The notes: a model not told the origin generated them from the sequence alone. 64,000 nucleotides of DNA from Bin22 sp034428635 (GCA_034428635.1 DAOUHR010000156.1:36850-100849), one strand, 5' to 3'; positions 8,111 through 16,930 are shown, numbered from the stretch's first letter. Numbers and translations: made by a program.

Positions 8111-9685
8111 TTACAGACGTATCAGATTCCTGATTTGTTCCCTGCTTCTACCGCCAGGACGGAGACGCAGCAAGAATATTGTCGCCACCCCAAGAATCAA
8201 CGCCGCTGCCGCCACAGCGATCAATGCTGTAAGGACCAGGCCGTCCGATAACGACCTGCCGGCTGTACCCCCCGGACCTTGCGGACCTTGCGGGCCCCAT
8301 GCGCCTGCCGCGCCAGGGTCCCCTTGCGTACCAACTGGACCCCTCGCTCCATACCCTCCAGAAGGGCCAGCGGGACCAGCGGGACCACCCCCACCAGCAG
8401 GCCCCGCAGCGCCTTCCCGGGCACTGGGGCCGGAGGGTCCACGGGATTCAACTGCCGCGGTTGTTACCTCAGACTCTGGGTCCTCAGTTGCCACAGGCGC
8501 TGTATCAATCGTGGCCGGCCCAGGCACGGTCCCGGCCCTGGCAATGGCCGCCACCGTCGCCGTCGGCGCAGCAATAGTCGGCGCGGGGGTTGCGGCTTGG
8601 GGCGTTTCTTGAGGCATGGGGGTGGCAATAGTCTCTTCCGACACGGGAGTTGCCGCCAGCGCCAGCGGAACTAGTCCCCCTGCTTGAACCACAGGCCCAG
8701 GAGTCGGCGTCTCGTCCATCTCTCCCGCGCTCGATGACCCTTCGCCAGCCGGCGTTGCGGGAATTGCGCCGACCTCGACCTTGACGATCGGCGTTGGCGC
8801 CCCTGCTCCAGCGTGACCAGTAGTTGCCTCCGGTACTTGTGCTGCCGCCTCCACTGGAGTCTCTACTTCGGGTTCCCCCGCGCCCGCCGCCCGCGCCGCG
8901 GCAGCAACGGGCGCCGCGGTGGGTATCGGCCTCTCCCCTGCGGCAGCAACTTGAGGTTCTGCCGCCGCCGCCGGAGCAGCCGTAGGTTCCGCCTGCGCCG
9001 CAAAAAACCCGGCCGCAGGCGTGGGTTCAGTCTCTGTCTCCACAATCCTCTCCACCAGGACTTCCGTTTCCACCTCGACTTCAGCCATAACTTCGGGGGC
9101 GGCCTCCTGGCGTTCCACAGAATCTACAAGCGGAATTGGCGCCGACTCCGGCGAACCCCCTTCGGTGGCCTTTGACTGTACCACCGCGGGTTCAGCCGGT
9201 GCTGCCGGCTGCGCTGGCGGCATTGCTTGTGGGACGGCAGCGGAGGCGGGGACGCTGGCAGCCTGCTCCATTTCCATGGAAGCGGTGGATGCCACGCGGT
9301 CGAACTCCTCCTCGCTCCCCTGGGGCAGCCATGTACCTACCGTCCCGCTCAGGACAAATACAATCACCGCTACCCCGGCCACCGCCGCTGCTCCGGCGTA
9401 GGCCCACCCCGGCATCCGAAACCCCGGGGCAGCCACCGCACGATACCCTTCGGTCACAGCCGGCGCCGGGGCTTCCGCGAAAACGAAGCTTCGCGTCAGC
9501 GGTTCATGGGGCAGGGCCTGCAACAGCGCACGGGTCTGTTGCAGCGACTCCAGTTCCTTCCGGCACTGGGCGCACCCTTCTACGGCCCGTTCCAGCCGCG
9601 CCCCTTGTTCCGAAGATAGCCGGCCGCTGACGTAGTCGCTCAGCCGGTCTTCGCTCAAATGCCTATGTCCGCCAAATAACCACAT
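8111..9685 (-). CDS. Membrane anti-sigma factor with Pro/Ala/Thr-rich and collagen-like extracellular region
   Basis: 524 residues. Residues 1-50 form an anti-sigma zinc-finger-like module (HLSEDRLSDYVSGRL, then CAQC), but the His that normally sits four residues before the first Cys is Ala. A transmembrane segment follows near 92-115 (AYAGAAAVAGVAVIVFVLSG). About 290 residues of low-complexity Ala/Pro/Thr/Glu then lead to collagen-like Gly-X-Y repeats near 415-476 (GPAGPAGPSGGYGARGPVG type) and a second transmembrane helix near 484-505 with a basic C-terminus. It starts seven bases after the sigma factor gene ends, the usual sigma/anti-sigma pairing. The role as regulator of that sigma factor is inferred; two membrane anchors with a collagen-like loop is unusual. 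Confidence 0.75.
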   Translation of the reverse strand: MWLFGGHRHLSEDRLSDYVSGRLSSEQGARLERAVEGCAQCRKELESLQQTRALLQALPHEPLTRSFVFAEAPAPAVTEGYRAVAAPGFRMPGWAYAGAAAVAGVAVIVFVLSGTVGTWLPQGSEEEFDRVASTASMEMEQAASVPASAAVPQAMPPAQPAAPAEPAVVQSKATEGGSPESAPIPLVDSVERQEAAPEVMAEVEVETEVLVERIVETETEPTPAAGFFAAQAEPTAAPAAAAEPQVAAAGERPIPTAAPVAAAARAAGAGEPEVETPVEAAAQVPEATTGHAGAGAPTPIVKVEVGAIPATPAGEGSSSAGEMDETPTPGPVVQAGGLVPLALAATPVSEETIATPMPQETPQAATPAPTIAAPTATVAAIARAGTVPGPATIDTAPVATEDPESEVTTAAVESRGPSGPSAREGAAGPAGGGGPAGPAGPSGGYGARGPVGTQGDPGAAGAWGPQGPQGPGGTAGRSLSDGLVLTALIAVAAAALILGVATIFLLRLRPGGRSREQIRNLIRL

Positions 9686-9692
9686 ATCTCTA

Positions 9693-10340
9693 CTATTCCT
9701 GACGGAACCCGGAAGGTAGAAGTTCCCCAGATCCCCTTAGGAAGTCACGCAACTCCCGGCGTCCCCGGCTTATGCGGGATTTTATGGTCCCCACCGAGCA
9801 GTTCATGGCCGTTGCAGCTTCCTCGTAGCTGAACCCTTCAACGTCCACCAGCAAAATGGCCATCTTCCGCTCCTCTGCCAGCGACTCCAATCCGGCTTCG
9901 ATGGTGCGACGAAGCTCCCCGCGCTCAGCTGACTCTTCGGGGGACTCCTGGTCTGAGGGCAGATTCGCGGCTGTCATGACGCCGTCATCCGTATCAGGGT
10001 CGGTGTCCACCGGGTCAAGAGGAATTGAAGGGCGGGAACGGCTGGCCCGCAGCATATCCCGGCAGTTGTTGGTCACTATTCGCATTAACCAGCCCCGCAG
10101 GTTATCGCCCCGAAACTGGCTGAATGATCGGTATGCGGAGGTGAGGCTTTCCTGCACCGCATCCTCCGCCAGGTGGCGGTCGTACAGAATGCGGCAGGCA
10201 ACACTGTAAGCCTGAGCCTGGAAGCCTGTGACGATGCAGTTGAAGCAGTAAGAGGCGCCCTTCCGGTCCGTGATGGGGAGCGTGGGATGGTCGGAACAAG
10301 TTTGGGACAGATCATGCAGCCTGTAGTCTGTGTTCGCCAT
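9693..10340 (-). CDS. ECF-family RNA polymerase sigma factor
   Basis: 215 residues. Region 2: AYSVACRILYDRHLAEDAVQESLTSAYRSF, then LRGWLMRIVTNNCRDMLRASRSR. Region 4: GLESLAEERKMAILLVDVEGFSYEEAATAMNCSVGTIKSRISRGRRELRDFL, the helix-turn-helix for -35 recognition. An acidic linker separates them. The N-terminal 40 residues with two Cys (YCFNC) are not typical, and the start is not well supported by a Shine-Dalgarno sequence. Operon with the downstream anti-sigma factor. SigE/RpoE-like extracytoplasmic stress response is inferred. Confidence 0.9.
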   Translation of the reverse strand: MANTDYRLHDLSQTCSDHPTLPITDRKGASYCFNCIVTGFQAQAYSVACRILYDRHLAEDAVQESLTSAYRSFSQFRGDNLRGWLMRIVTNNCRDMLRASRSRPSIPLDPVDTDPDTDDGVMTAANLPSDQESPEESAERGELRRTIEAGLESLAEERKMAILLVDVEGFSYEEAATAMNCSVGTIKSRISRGRRELRDFLRGSGELLPSGFRQE

Positions 10341-10452
10341 CTACCCGCTGAAGAGGCCCTTGACCTCTCCACCCCTGCCGCACAAACCTGCGAAAGGACC
10401 CATCCCCAACCGGCAATCCCCGCCCCGCGATGACCGCTTGGCCCTGGACGGT

Positions 10453-11682
10453 TTAGCCCTGGAAGGATACCCGTCCATCCAGCAAACCCCGCGCCATCAC
10501 GAACTTGTGAATCTCCGAGGTGCCGCCGCCGATGCGGGCGTGGCGCAGCAGGTGATACCAGTGGGGAATCGGCATATCCAGGGTTTCACCCATTCCGCCG
10601 AATACTTGCATTATCTTGTCAATGCTTCGGCAGCCCCATTCCCCGGCACAGTACTTGATCATGGAAGCCTCTACCCGGACGTCTTCTCCCTGATCGGCAC
10701 GGGCGGCGGTCTCGCGGGTTACGGCCCTCAAGTTCATAATGTCGATGTAAACATCGGTCAGCATCCACTGAATGGCTTGGCGGTCGCTGATCGGCCGTCC
10801 GTAGGTAACCCGCTGCTTGGCCCAATCAATAGCCATCTCCAGGGCTCGTGTAAGAATTCCCAGCGCCATGGACCCGCGCAGCAGCCGATCATGGTGGACC
10901 AGCCATTGCTGGCCCAGTGAGAACCCCATGCCCACTTCGCCCAGGACCTGGGTCTGGGGCACCCGCACTTCGTCCAAATTGACCATGTACTGCTGGGCAC
11001 GGGTCGGCACAATCCACACCCGAATGGGGTCAAAGCTCAACCCGGGCGTGGGGTTATCCACGATAAACATGGTGATGCCGCCCCGCTGGCGCTTCTCCTC
11101 GTCGGTTACTGCCTGCACCAGCAGAAAGTCGGCGCTGGCCGCCCCTGAGATGAACATCTTGGATCCGGTAATCACCCAGTCGTCTCCGTCCCGCACTGCG
11201 CGGGTCTGCATCATTCCACCGGGATCCGAGCCTGCCTGGGGTTCCGTCTGGCCGAAGGCGTAATTCAGGTCTCCCTGGATAGCCGGGTACAGGTACTTTT
11301 CTTCCTGTTCGGGCGTGCAGGAGCCAATCATCATCATCGGTACGGGGGAGGTTGGAAGCTGTACGACGCTCTTATGGATCTCCTCGTCCATTACTACGTG
11401 GCCCAGGGCGCCCATGCCCCCGCCGCCGTACTCCTCTGGTACGAAGGAGGTATAGATTCCGGTGTCTTTGGAAATCCGGTTCAGCCTTCCCCACTTTTCG
11501 TGGTCCAGGGTTCCCACTATGCCCATTACCGTTTCGGCAATCCCCTTGGGGCCGCCGTCATCAACGCCTTCCTGGGGCGGGTTGGCCAGGTATTCGGATT
11601 CGAGCGGGACGCATTCGTCTCTTACGATTTGACGGATCATGTTCTTGAAGCCGTCAAGTTCAGGGGAAAGTCCTGGTTGCAT
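10453..11682 (-). CDS. Acyl-CoA dehydrogenase family flavoprotein
   Basis: 409 residues with the ACAD fold: YAFGQTEPQAGSDPGGMMQTRA (FAD/substrate loop), WVITGSKMFISGA, and C-terminal QVFGGMGETLDMPIPHWYHLLRHARIGGGTSEIHK. It would oxidise a CoA thioester at the alpha-beta bond, passing electrons to ETF. The catalytic Glu expected just before GTSE is Gly here; an alternative acid, as in isovaleryl-CoA dehydrogenase, may be the Asp in HHDRLLRGSM. Substrate unknown. No partner genes beside it. Confidence 0.85.
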   Translation of the reverse strand: MQPGLSPELDGFKNMIRQIVRDECVPLESEYLANPPQEGVDDGGPKGIAETVMGIVGTLDHEKWGRLNRISKDTGIYTSFVPEEYGGGGMGALGHVVMDEEIHKSVVQLPTSPVPMMMIGSCTPEQEEKYLYPAIQGDLNYAFGQTEPQAGSDPGGMMQTRAVRDGDDWVITGSKMFISGAASADFLLVQAVTDEEKRQRGGITMFIVDNPTPGLSFDPIRVWIVPTRAQQYMVNLDEVRVPQTQVLGEVGMGFSLGQQWLVHHDRLLRGSMALGILTRALEMAIDWAKQRVTYGRPISDRQAIQWMLTDVYIDIMNLRAVTRETAARADQGEDVRVEASMIKYCAGEWGCRSIDKIMQVFGGMGETLDMPIPHWYHLLRHARIGGGTSEIHKFVMARGLLDGRVSFQG

Positions 11683-11795
11683 GGGTAAGCTCCGACAAAA
11701 GTTGGTGGGGGAATGGCTTGGACGCCGAGTCTTGTGGTTCAGTGAAGGGTCAAATGCGCAGCCCCCTCACGGGGGGCGAAGGTCTAGTGGAAGGG

Positions 11796-12002
11796 TCAAA
11801 CGTAAGTGAAGGCACGATATACGCCGGTTTGCTCTTCTTTGTTCGCCAACCCGGGCAGCGTCTCCATCTGCGGGACCGCCATCGAGTTAACACTTCCCGG
11901 CCCCGTTCCTGTGTAGGTCTGAGTCACGGCGCCCACCGCCGCCAGGCTCACGGCGACTGACAGCACCACGAATACCGAAACTCCGACTATCGTCCCTTTC
12001 AT
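11796..12002 (-). CDS. Small membrane-anchored or secreted peptide of unknown function
   Basis: 68 residues: MKGTIVG, a hydrophobic helix VSVFVVLSVAVSLAAVGAV, then a polar tail of about 45 residues ending TGVYRAFTYV. ATG 12002 has GGAAGG six bases upstream, which supports translation. No family recognised. It lies upstream of the acyl-CoA dehydrogenase on the same strand; a GC hairpin GCCCCC-TCAC-GGGGGGC at 11761-11777 separates them. Confidence 0.5.
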   Translation of the reverse strand: MKGTIVGVSVFVVLSVAVSLAAVGAVTQTYTGTGPGSVNSMAVPQMETLPGLANKEEQTGVYRAFTYV

Positions 12003-12940
12003 ATCGACCTTCCAGGGGACTTCTCTTGGTGGCCCTGCCGACCTTACACACCAAGGACCTGTCTCAAGAGTCCCTTCCCTATTTATGAGGCAAGGTTGGG
12101 ATAGGGGTAATGCCCATCGAATTATTGGCGCATCCGGCGCCAGCAAATATCACCGGTAGTTTTGGGATAGCCATTAAAGGTTCCAGGTGAGGATATTCTA
12201 ATACTTTCCCGGCAACTTTGACAATTCAATAAAGGCGGCGGTCAGTGCCCGCCGGGTCATCCACATCCCGTTGCAGCCCGTAGTCATGCCCTACTGGACT
12301 TGTTGAACCGCCTGAACCTTCCCCCAAGAAACCTGGCTCGGCGCCCCCGAACGAGTCCGCGCATGGTTTTGGATCCTTCCAGGGGATATGTCCGGAGTCC
12401 CTCCGGCGCACATTCTACGGACCTGCATGACAGCTCGATCTCCTTCACTTCACCCCTCACGCTGCTCCGCTGACGCTTCCCCCTTGCCAGCCTGCATAAC
12501 GCCCCATCATCCTTGGAAGACATAACAGAAAGTTTGCTCTCCCAACTGGTCCCGTTAAATGCAAACAGTCCACTACCCAAATAAAAGAGGCCCAATCCGT
12601 CCCACTTTGTATTTGCCTGGCGGTCTCAATAATGCCCCGGGCACCGCCTTCATCTCATCTCAGTCAGATACAAAGACTCAAGCAAATGGGTCAAAATGAG
12701 ACAAAATGGCACGCAAAACAAATATTTTCTCAGCGCATCCCCGAGCGGCGACGGCAACGCCGGCAATATTGCGTTATTCAATCTGAAGTGGGCAAGAATA
12801 GCCGTTACTCGGCAAAACCTGCATTTATTCGTAAAGACAGCAAAATTCTTCGGCAGCCCAGTACAACTTGGGCTGGTGAGCGGAAATTCACCCCCATTGC
12901 CCTTAGATGAAGAGTCACAGGGCAGTCGCATTAGGTCTAA

Positions 12941-12969
12941 GTTGTCATACTGAACGGAGTGAAGAACCT
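12941..12969. repeat. Interspersed repeat relic (CATACTGAACGGAGTGAAGAA type)
   Basis: GTCATACTGAACGGAGTGAAGAACC matches, from memory, a word often found scattered in intergenic DNA of Chloroflexota and other uncultured bacteria (GTCATTCTGAACGnAGnGAAGAATCT). Only one copy is in this window, so the claim rests on resemblance. Confidence 0.4.
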
Positions 12970-13028
12970 AAACTCCATCCCACGGCCGACTGTGGGACCC
13001 GTAACCGGGCTGACATGCAGGATTTCAG

Positions 13029-13053
13029 GCCCTTCGTCAAGCTCAGAGCGACT
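13029..13053. repeat. Interspersed repeat relic (CCTTCGTCAAGCTCAG type)
   Basis: GCCCTTCGTCAAGCTCAGAGCGAC resembles the common intergenic word CCCTTCGACAAGCTCAGGGCGAC. It sits 60 bases from the other relic, and the two words often travel together. Confidence 0.4.
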
Positions 13054-13257
13054 TGTCTTATGCCTGGTGGATGTCTGCCAACTATAGTCTGAATCTAAAA
13101 CGCGATTGCCCCGTGAAGAGTCAATAAGCAGGCGGGTATTGCATTCTTTCGTGATAGAATTGTTACCCGATTGTGGGAGCGCGGCTTCAGCCTCTCACGG
13201 GCTCTCACTTAAGATGGTCTGACTGATTGGCCCCTATATCTGAAGAGGTCTTTGCAA

Positions 13258-14676
13258 TTGACCCAGCTTCGCAACATACCCAGCGTGGAACGGGTGCTGT
13301 CCTCCGACACCCTGGCTTGGGAATTGAAAGCCTATAGCAGGGAATGGATCTTGTCCCTCGTCCGCCAGGAACTTGACCGTGCCAGGGCCAGCGTCATGAG
13401 GGGCGCCGATGCTCCCACCGTCGAAGAAGTGGCGCAGGCAGCGCGGCAGGTCATCGAAGACATGAACCGTCCGGCTCCCCAGCCGGTCATCAATGCGACC
13501 GGGGTGGTAATCCATACCAACCTTGGTCGGGCGCCGCTGAGTCGGGCCGCTACCGAAGCGGCCATTAACGCCGCCCAGGGCTATTCCAACCTGGAGTTCG
13601 ACCTGGACAACGGCCGTCGAGGTTCCCGCCAGGCTCACCTGCAGAACCTGCTCCAGGAAGTAACCGGCGCGGAGGCTGGCCTGGTGGTCAACAACAACGC
13701 CTCGGCGGTGCTGCTTGGCCTGTCTGCCCTGGCCGCCGGAAAAGAGGTGGTAGTCTCCCGGGGCGAGGCGGTGGAGATTGGTGGCGGCTTTCGCGTGCCC
13801 GATGTTCTGTCCCAGAGCGGCGCCATCCTGGTGGATGTCGGCACTACCAACCGCACCTACGTGCGAGACTATGAGACCGCCATTTCCCCGGAAACCGGCG
13901 CCTTCCTGAAAGCCCACGCCAGCAATTTCCGCGTTGAGGGCTTTACAGCCTTTGTGGAACCCGCCGAATTGGTCTCCCTGGGCGCCAGGAGCGGAATACC
14001 TGTCCTCCACGACGTCGGCAGCGGCGCCCTGCTTTCCACCGAAAATTACGGCCTGGCCCACGAACCCACACCCCAGGAAAGCGTTGCCGCTGGCGTGGGC
14101 TTGACCTTCTTCTCCGGCGACAAGCTCTTGGGCGGCCCCCAGGCCGGAATCGTCGTCGGCTCCCGCCACCTGGTCGATCGCCTGGAGCGTCATCCCTTTG
14201 CCCGTGCTTTCCGCATCGACAAGATGAGCCTGGCATCCCTCATTGCGACGCTTATGCACTATTTGCGGGGCGAAGCCGAGCGGGAAATCCCCATTTGGCG
14301 AATGATCTCGGCGCCCGTGCAAATCCTGGAGGAGCGGGCGGAAACGTGGAAGAAGGCAGTCGCCGACCAGGGCCGGGTCTCAGCCAGGGTTGACACCAGC
14401 CGGTCTGCCATTGGCGGAGGCAGCCTGCCGGGCGAAACCCTCCCCACCAGGGTCCTTTCCCTGGATTGCAGTTCCATCCCCGGGGGTCCCGAAGGTCTGA
14501 TGCAAAGGCTCCGCGCCGCAGACCCGCCCGTCATCGCCCGCATCGAAGACGACCGCGTCCTGCTGGACCCTCGTACCGTGCTCCCCGACGAGGAGGGGAA
14601 ATTCCTGAACGGCCTGCTGCGGGCCCTGGCTGCGGGCCCTGGCATAGAGGGCCCTCCTTCACCGGCTCTTGGCTAA
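13258..14676 (+). CDS. selA: L-seryl-tRNA(Sec) selenium transferase
   Basis: PLP enzyme that converts Ser-tRNA(Sec) to Sec-tRNA(Sec) using selenophosphate. About 472 residues: NATGVVIHTNLGRAPLS, YSNLEFDLDNGRRGSR, VVNNNASAVLLGL, and the PLP-lysine motif FFSGDKLLGGPQAG near residue 290. Start is TTG 13258 (or TTG 13252), with GAGG upstream. Its tRNA partner selC is in this window at 43.5 kb; selB and selD are not. This establishes that the organism probably makes selenoproteins. Confidence 0.95.
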   Translation: MTQLRNIPSVERVLSSDTLAWELKAYSREWILSLVRQELDRARASVMRGADAPTVEEVAQAARQVIEDMNRPAPQPVINATGVVIHTNLGRAPLSRAATEAAINAAQGYSNLEFDLDNGRRGSRQAHLQNLLQEVTGAEAGLVVNNNASAVLLGLSALAAGKEVVVSRGEAVEIGGGFRVPDVLSQSGAILVDVGTTNRTYVRDYETAISPETGAFLKAHASNFRVEGFTAFVEPAELVSLGARSGIPVLHDVGSGALLSTENYGLAHEPTPQESVAAGVGLTFFSGDKLLGGPQAGIVVGSRHLVDRLERHPFARAFRIDKMSLASLIATLMHYLRGEAEREIPIWRMISAPVQILEERAETWKKAVADQGRVSARVDTSRSAIGGGSLPGETLPTRVLSLDCSSIPGGPEGLMQRLRAADPPVIARIEDDRVLLDPRTVLPDEEGKFLNGLLRALAAGPGIEGPPSPALG

Positions 14677-14757
14677 GAAATTGACATATCAGGTCGCAGC
14701 CAGTCGCCCCGTGCTCCTTATCGTCGTTAACCCTTCCCTGGAGAGAATTGCACCGAC

Positions 14758-15519
14758 ATGACCGATTTTCTGATAGTACACGACGTCGGCCAGGGAGCCT
14801 GGTTCTGGAACAAAGTGTGGGGCGGCGTTACCGCCCCCTCCGAGCACCCCCCCACGCTTTACAAGCCCCACTATTCCAGCCAGTTCGTCATCCTCAACCT
14901 GCCCGGCCACGGCGACGATGAGGAGGGGGACACCGGCGACGTCCGCCTGGATGAGTGCGTTCAGGCCATCGCCCGTGTCGTGGAACGCCGTGGAATGAAG
15001 GATCTGGTGCTGGTGGGTCATGGCGTCGGAGGGATGATTGCAGCCCAGGCTGCCAGTCTGCTGCCCGATCCCCCCAAAAGGCTGGCCCTGATCGCCGGTG
15101 TGGTTCCTGAGAGAAACAGGACGCCCCTTTCCCTCCTGCCTGGCGCCGTTCGCAAGTGCTTCTCACCAGGCATTGGCTGGAGCAGCATGCTCGGCAGGGA
15201 CCTCAGGCTTACCCCATCGGTCATTTCCAGGTTCCTTTGCAACGGAATGGAACCCCGCGAAATCAACCGGGCGCTAGGCTATTTTGGACCCCTTCCCACC
15301 AGGCTTATGAAGACGGGCGTTGACCTGCCCCTTTCCGACCTGCCCTGCCCGGTCACTTACGTTATCCTGGACCAGGACCGGATGCTGACGCCCCCCGTCC
15401 AGGTGGCCATGGCCAGGCTGATTCCCGACGTTGACATCCAGCACCTGGATTCCTGCCACCAGGCGCCGCTCCACGTACCCCACAAGACGGGCGAGCTTCT
15501 GTTGTCCCTCTCCCGATAA
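14758..15519 (+). CDS. Alpha/beta hydrolase-fold protein lacking the nucleophile serine
   Basis: 253 residues with the plant methylesterase/EstC-like layout: FLIVHDVGQGAWFW (oxyanion region), VILNLPGHGDD, and the nucleophile elbow. The elbow reads GHGVGG instead of GHSxGG (codon GGC), so the catalytic Ser is Gly. The acid (ILDQDRMLTP) and His (DSCHQAPLHVP) positions look intact. It may be an inactive binding protein, a lyase-type member, or a sequence error. Starts 80 bases after selA; ATG 14758 has GGAGAG upstream. Substrate unknown. Confidence 0.7.
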   Translation: MTDFLIVHDVGQGAWFWNKVWGGVTAPSEHPPTLYKPHYSSQFVILNLPGHGDDEEGDTGDVRLDECVQAIARVVERRGMKDLVLVGHGVGGMIAAQAASLLPDPPKRLALIAGVVPERNRTPLSLLPGAVRKCFSPGIGWSSMLGRDLRLTPSVISRFLCNGMEPREINRALGYFGPLPTRLMKTGVDLPLSDLPCPVTYVILDQDRMLTPPVQVAMARLIPDVDIQHLDSCHQAPLHVPHKTGELLLSLSR

Positions 15520-15560
15520 GGAAAGGCCTCCGTAGAGCAGTCCGGCGGCTCCGGCTATGC

Positions 15561-15566
15561 TAGACT
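15561..15566 (+). promoter_or_regulatory. Possible -10 element of a leaderless transcript
   Basis: TAGACT ends six bases before the ATG at 15572, so a start at the normal +7 distance would fall on or next to the ATG. No Shine-Dalgarno sequence is visible. No clear -35. Confidence 0.35.
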
Positions 15567-15571
15567 GAGGC

Positions 15572-16822
15572 ATGTCCTTCGTTGCAGACCTTCACCTCCA
15601 CTCCTCTTACGCCTACGCCACCAGTTCTGCCCTCACCCTGGACAACCTGGCAGCCTGGGCCCGCCTCAAGGGCATCCACCTCCTCGCCACTGCCGACTTC
15701 ACCCACCCCATTTGGTTCCAGCAGTTGAAGGACAGCCTCAAGGAGGGGCCCGACGGCGCCTACCATTACGGCGGCGTCAACTTCGTCATGGGCACCGAGG
15801 TAAGCTGCGTATTCAAGCAGGACGGCCGGGGTCGAAGGGTCCACCTGCTCGTCTACGCTCCCCACATGGCCACGGCTGAAGCCCTGACCGCAGAGTACGC
15901 CAGGTATGGCAACCTTCAGGCAGACGGGCGGCCCACTCTCTCCCTCTCAGCCAGGGACGCCGTCCACCTGACCCTGGACACCAACCCGGACTGCATGGTC
16001 GTACCCGCCCACGCCTGGACTCCCTGGTACGGCATCTTCGGCTCCAAGTCTGGCTTCGACAGTCTCTCCGACGCCTTCGGCGATATGGTTGACCACGTCC
16101 CCGCCATCGAGACCGGCCTCTCCAGCGACCCAGAGATGAACTGGAGAGTGCCCGACCTTGCAAACAAGGCCATCGTCTCCTTCTCCGACGCCCATTCCCT
16201 GCCCAGGCTGGGCCGCGAGATGACTGTCTTCCAGGGTGAACCCACGTTCCAGGGCCTGCACCAGGGCCTCACGCGCAATCGAGTCGAGTTCACCGTAGAG
16301 ATGTACCCTGAGGAGGGAAAGTACCACTTCGACGGCCACCGCAAGTGCGGAGTAAGCTGGCACCCCGACCAGACCCTCAGGGAAGGACAGTCCTGCCCCG
16401 AATGCGGCCGCCCCCTGACCCTCGGCGTACTCCACCGCGCCCTCAACCTGCAGTCGGAAGGTGCAGAAGGACCGGCCGGCGGGCCCCAGCCTGACCTCAG
16501 CACCCGTGCCGACTCCCTCCCTGCCAACGCGGTTCTGTCCGATGCCAACCGGCCCCCTTTCGTCCGTATGGTTCCCCTCGTTGACATAATCTCGGCCGTG
16601 ACGGGGCGTGGCCCCAACACCAAGGGGGTTCAGCGCATCTACGCTGACATCATCTCTACCGCAAGTTCCGAGTTGCGCGCCCTCCTGTGGGCAAACGAAT
16701 CTGAACTAATTGGGGCCTGCGGCGAAGCCCTGGCCTCGGCCATTGTCAGAGTCAGAAACGGCGACATCCAGGTTGAACCAGGCTACGACGGCGTTTACGG
16801 CAAGGTGTCAATCCCTCCCTAA
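15572..16822 (+). CDS. Endonuclease Q-like PHP-domain DNA repair protein
   Basis: 416 residues. PHP metal-binding motifs: ADLHLHSSYAYA at the start, TADFTHP near 45, GTEVSCVF near 75, PAHAWTPWYG near 150, SFSDAHSLPRLG near 205. A zinc-finger follows (KCGVSWH then CPECGRPLTLGVLHR), and then a C-terminal region with RPPFVRMVPLVDIIS. This order is that of EndoQ (Pyrococcus, Bacillus YqxK), which nicks 5' to deaminated bases such as uracil and hypoxanthine. Assignment by domain layout; the activity is not shown here. Neighbours give no further help. Confidence 0.8.
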   Translation: MSFVADLHLHSSYAYATSSALTLDNLAAWARLKGIHLLATADFTHPIWFQQLKDSLKEGPDGAYHYGGVNFVMGTEVSCVFKQDGRGRRVHLLVYAPHMATAEALTAEYARYGNLQADGRPTLSLSARDAVHLTLDTNPDCMVVPAHAWTPWYGIFGSKSGFDSLSDAFGDMVDHVPAIETGLSSDPEMNWRVPDLANKAIVSFSDAHSLPRLGREMTVFQGEPTFQGLHQGLTRNRVEFTVEMYPEEGKYHFDGHRKCGVSWHPDQTLREGQSCPECGRPLTLGVLHRALNLQSEGAEGPAGGPQPDLSTRADSLPANAVLSDANRPPFVRMVPLVDIISAVTGRGPNTKGVQRIYADIISTASSELRALLWANESELIGACGEALASAIVRVRNGDIQVEPGYDGVYGKVSIPP

Positions 16823-16930
16823 AGCTCACTTTATCTGACCGGCTAGGCAACCTGAGGCCAGCAAGGACGAGTCCTGACCTTACTCAGTCGCCAGCATGAC
16901 CTTGGCCCACCCCGGACCTGACAGTGCCAA

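Larger units (their letters stand above)
12003..13257. other. Gene-poor gap with interspersed-repeat relics
   Basis: About 1.25 kb without a believable gene. Overlapping short frames on both strands have no recognisable family, no good start signals and low-complexity composition. Two words typical of interspersed repeats in related genomes occur at 12941-12969 and 13029-13053. A TAGAAT at 13155-13160 could be the -10 of the selA promoter but lacks a clear -35. No tRNA, RNase P, tmRNA or SRP RNA signature was seen. Confidence 0.5.

Noticed and set aside
8111..9685. Anti-sigma collagen-like gene as a structural surface collagen only
   Set aside because: The N-terminal zinc-finger-like module and the tight coupling to a sigma factor make an anti-sigma role more likely.
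12841..12900. FMN riboswitch-like word (GGGTGAATTTCC on the minus strand near 12885)
   Set aside because: Only the first arm resembles the RFN core; the CCGGCGGT and later conserved arms are missing, and no riboflavin gene lies downstream.
12284..12931. Short frames 12284-12595 minus, 12632-12910 plus and 12650-12931 minus as genes
   Set aside because: They overlap each other, carry basic low-information sequence, no Shine-Dalgarno and no family.
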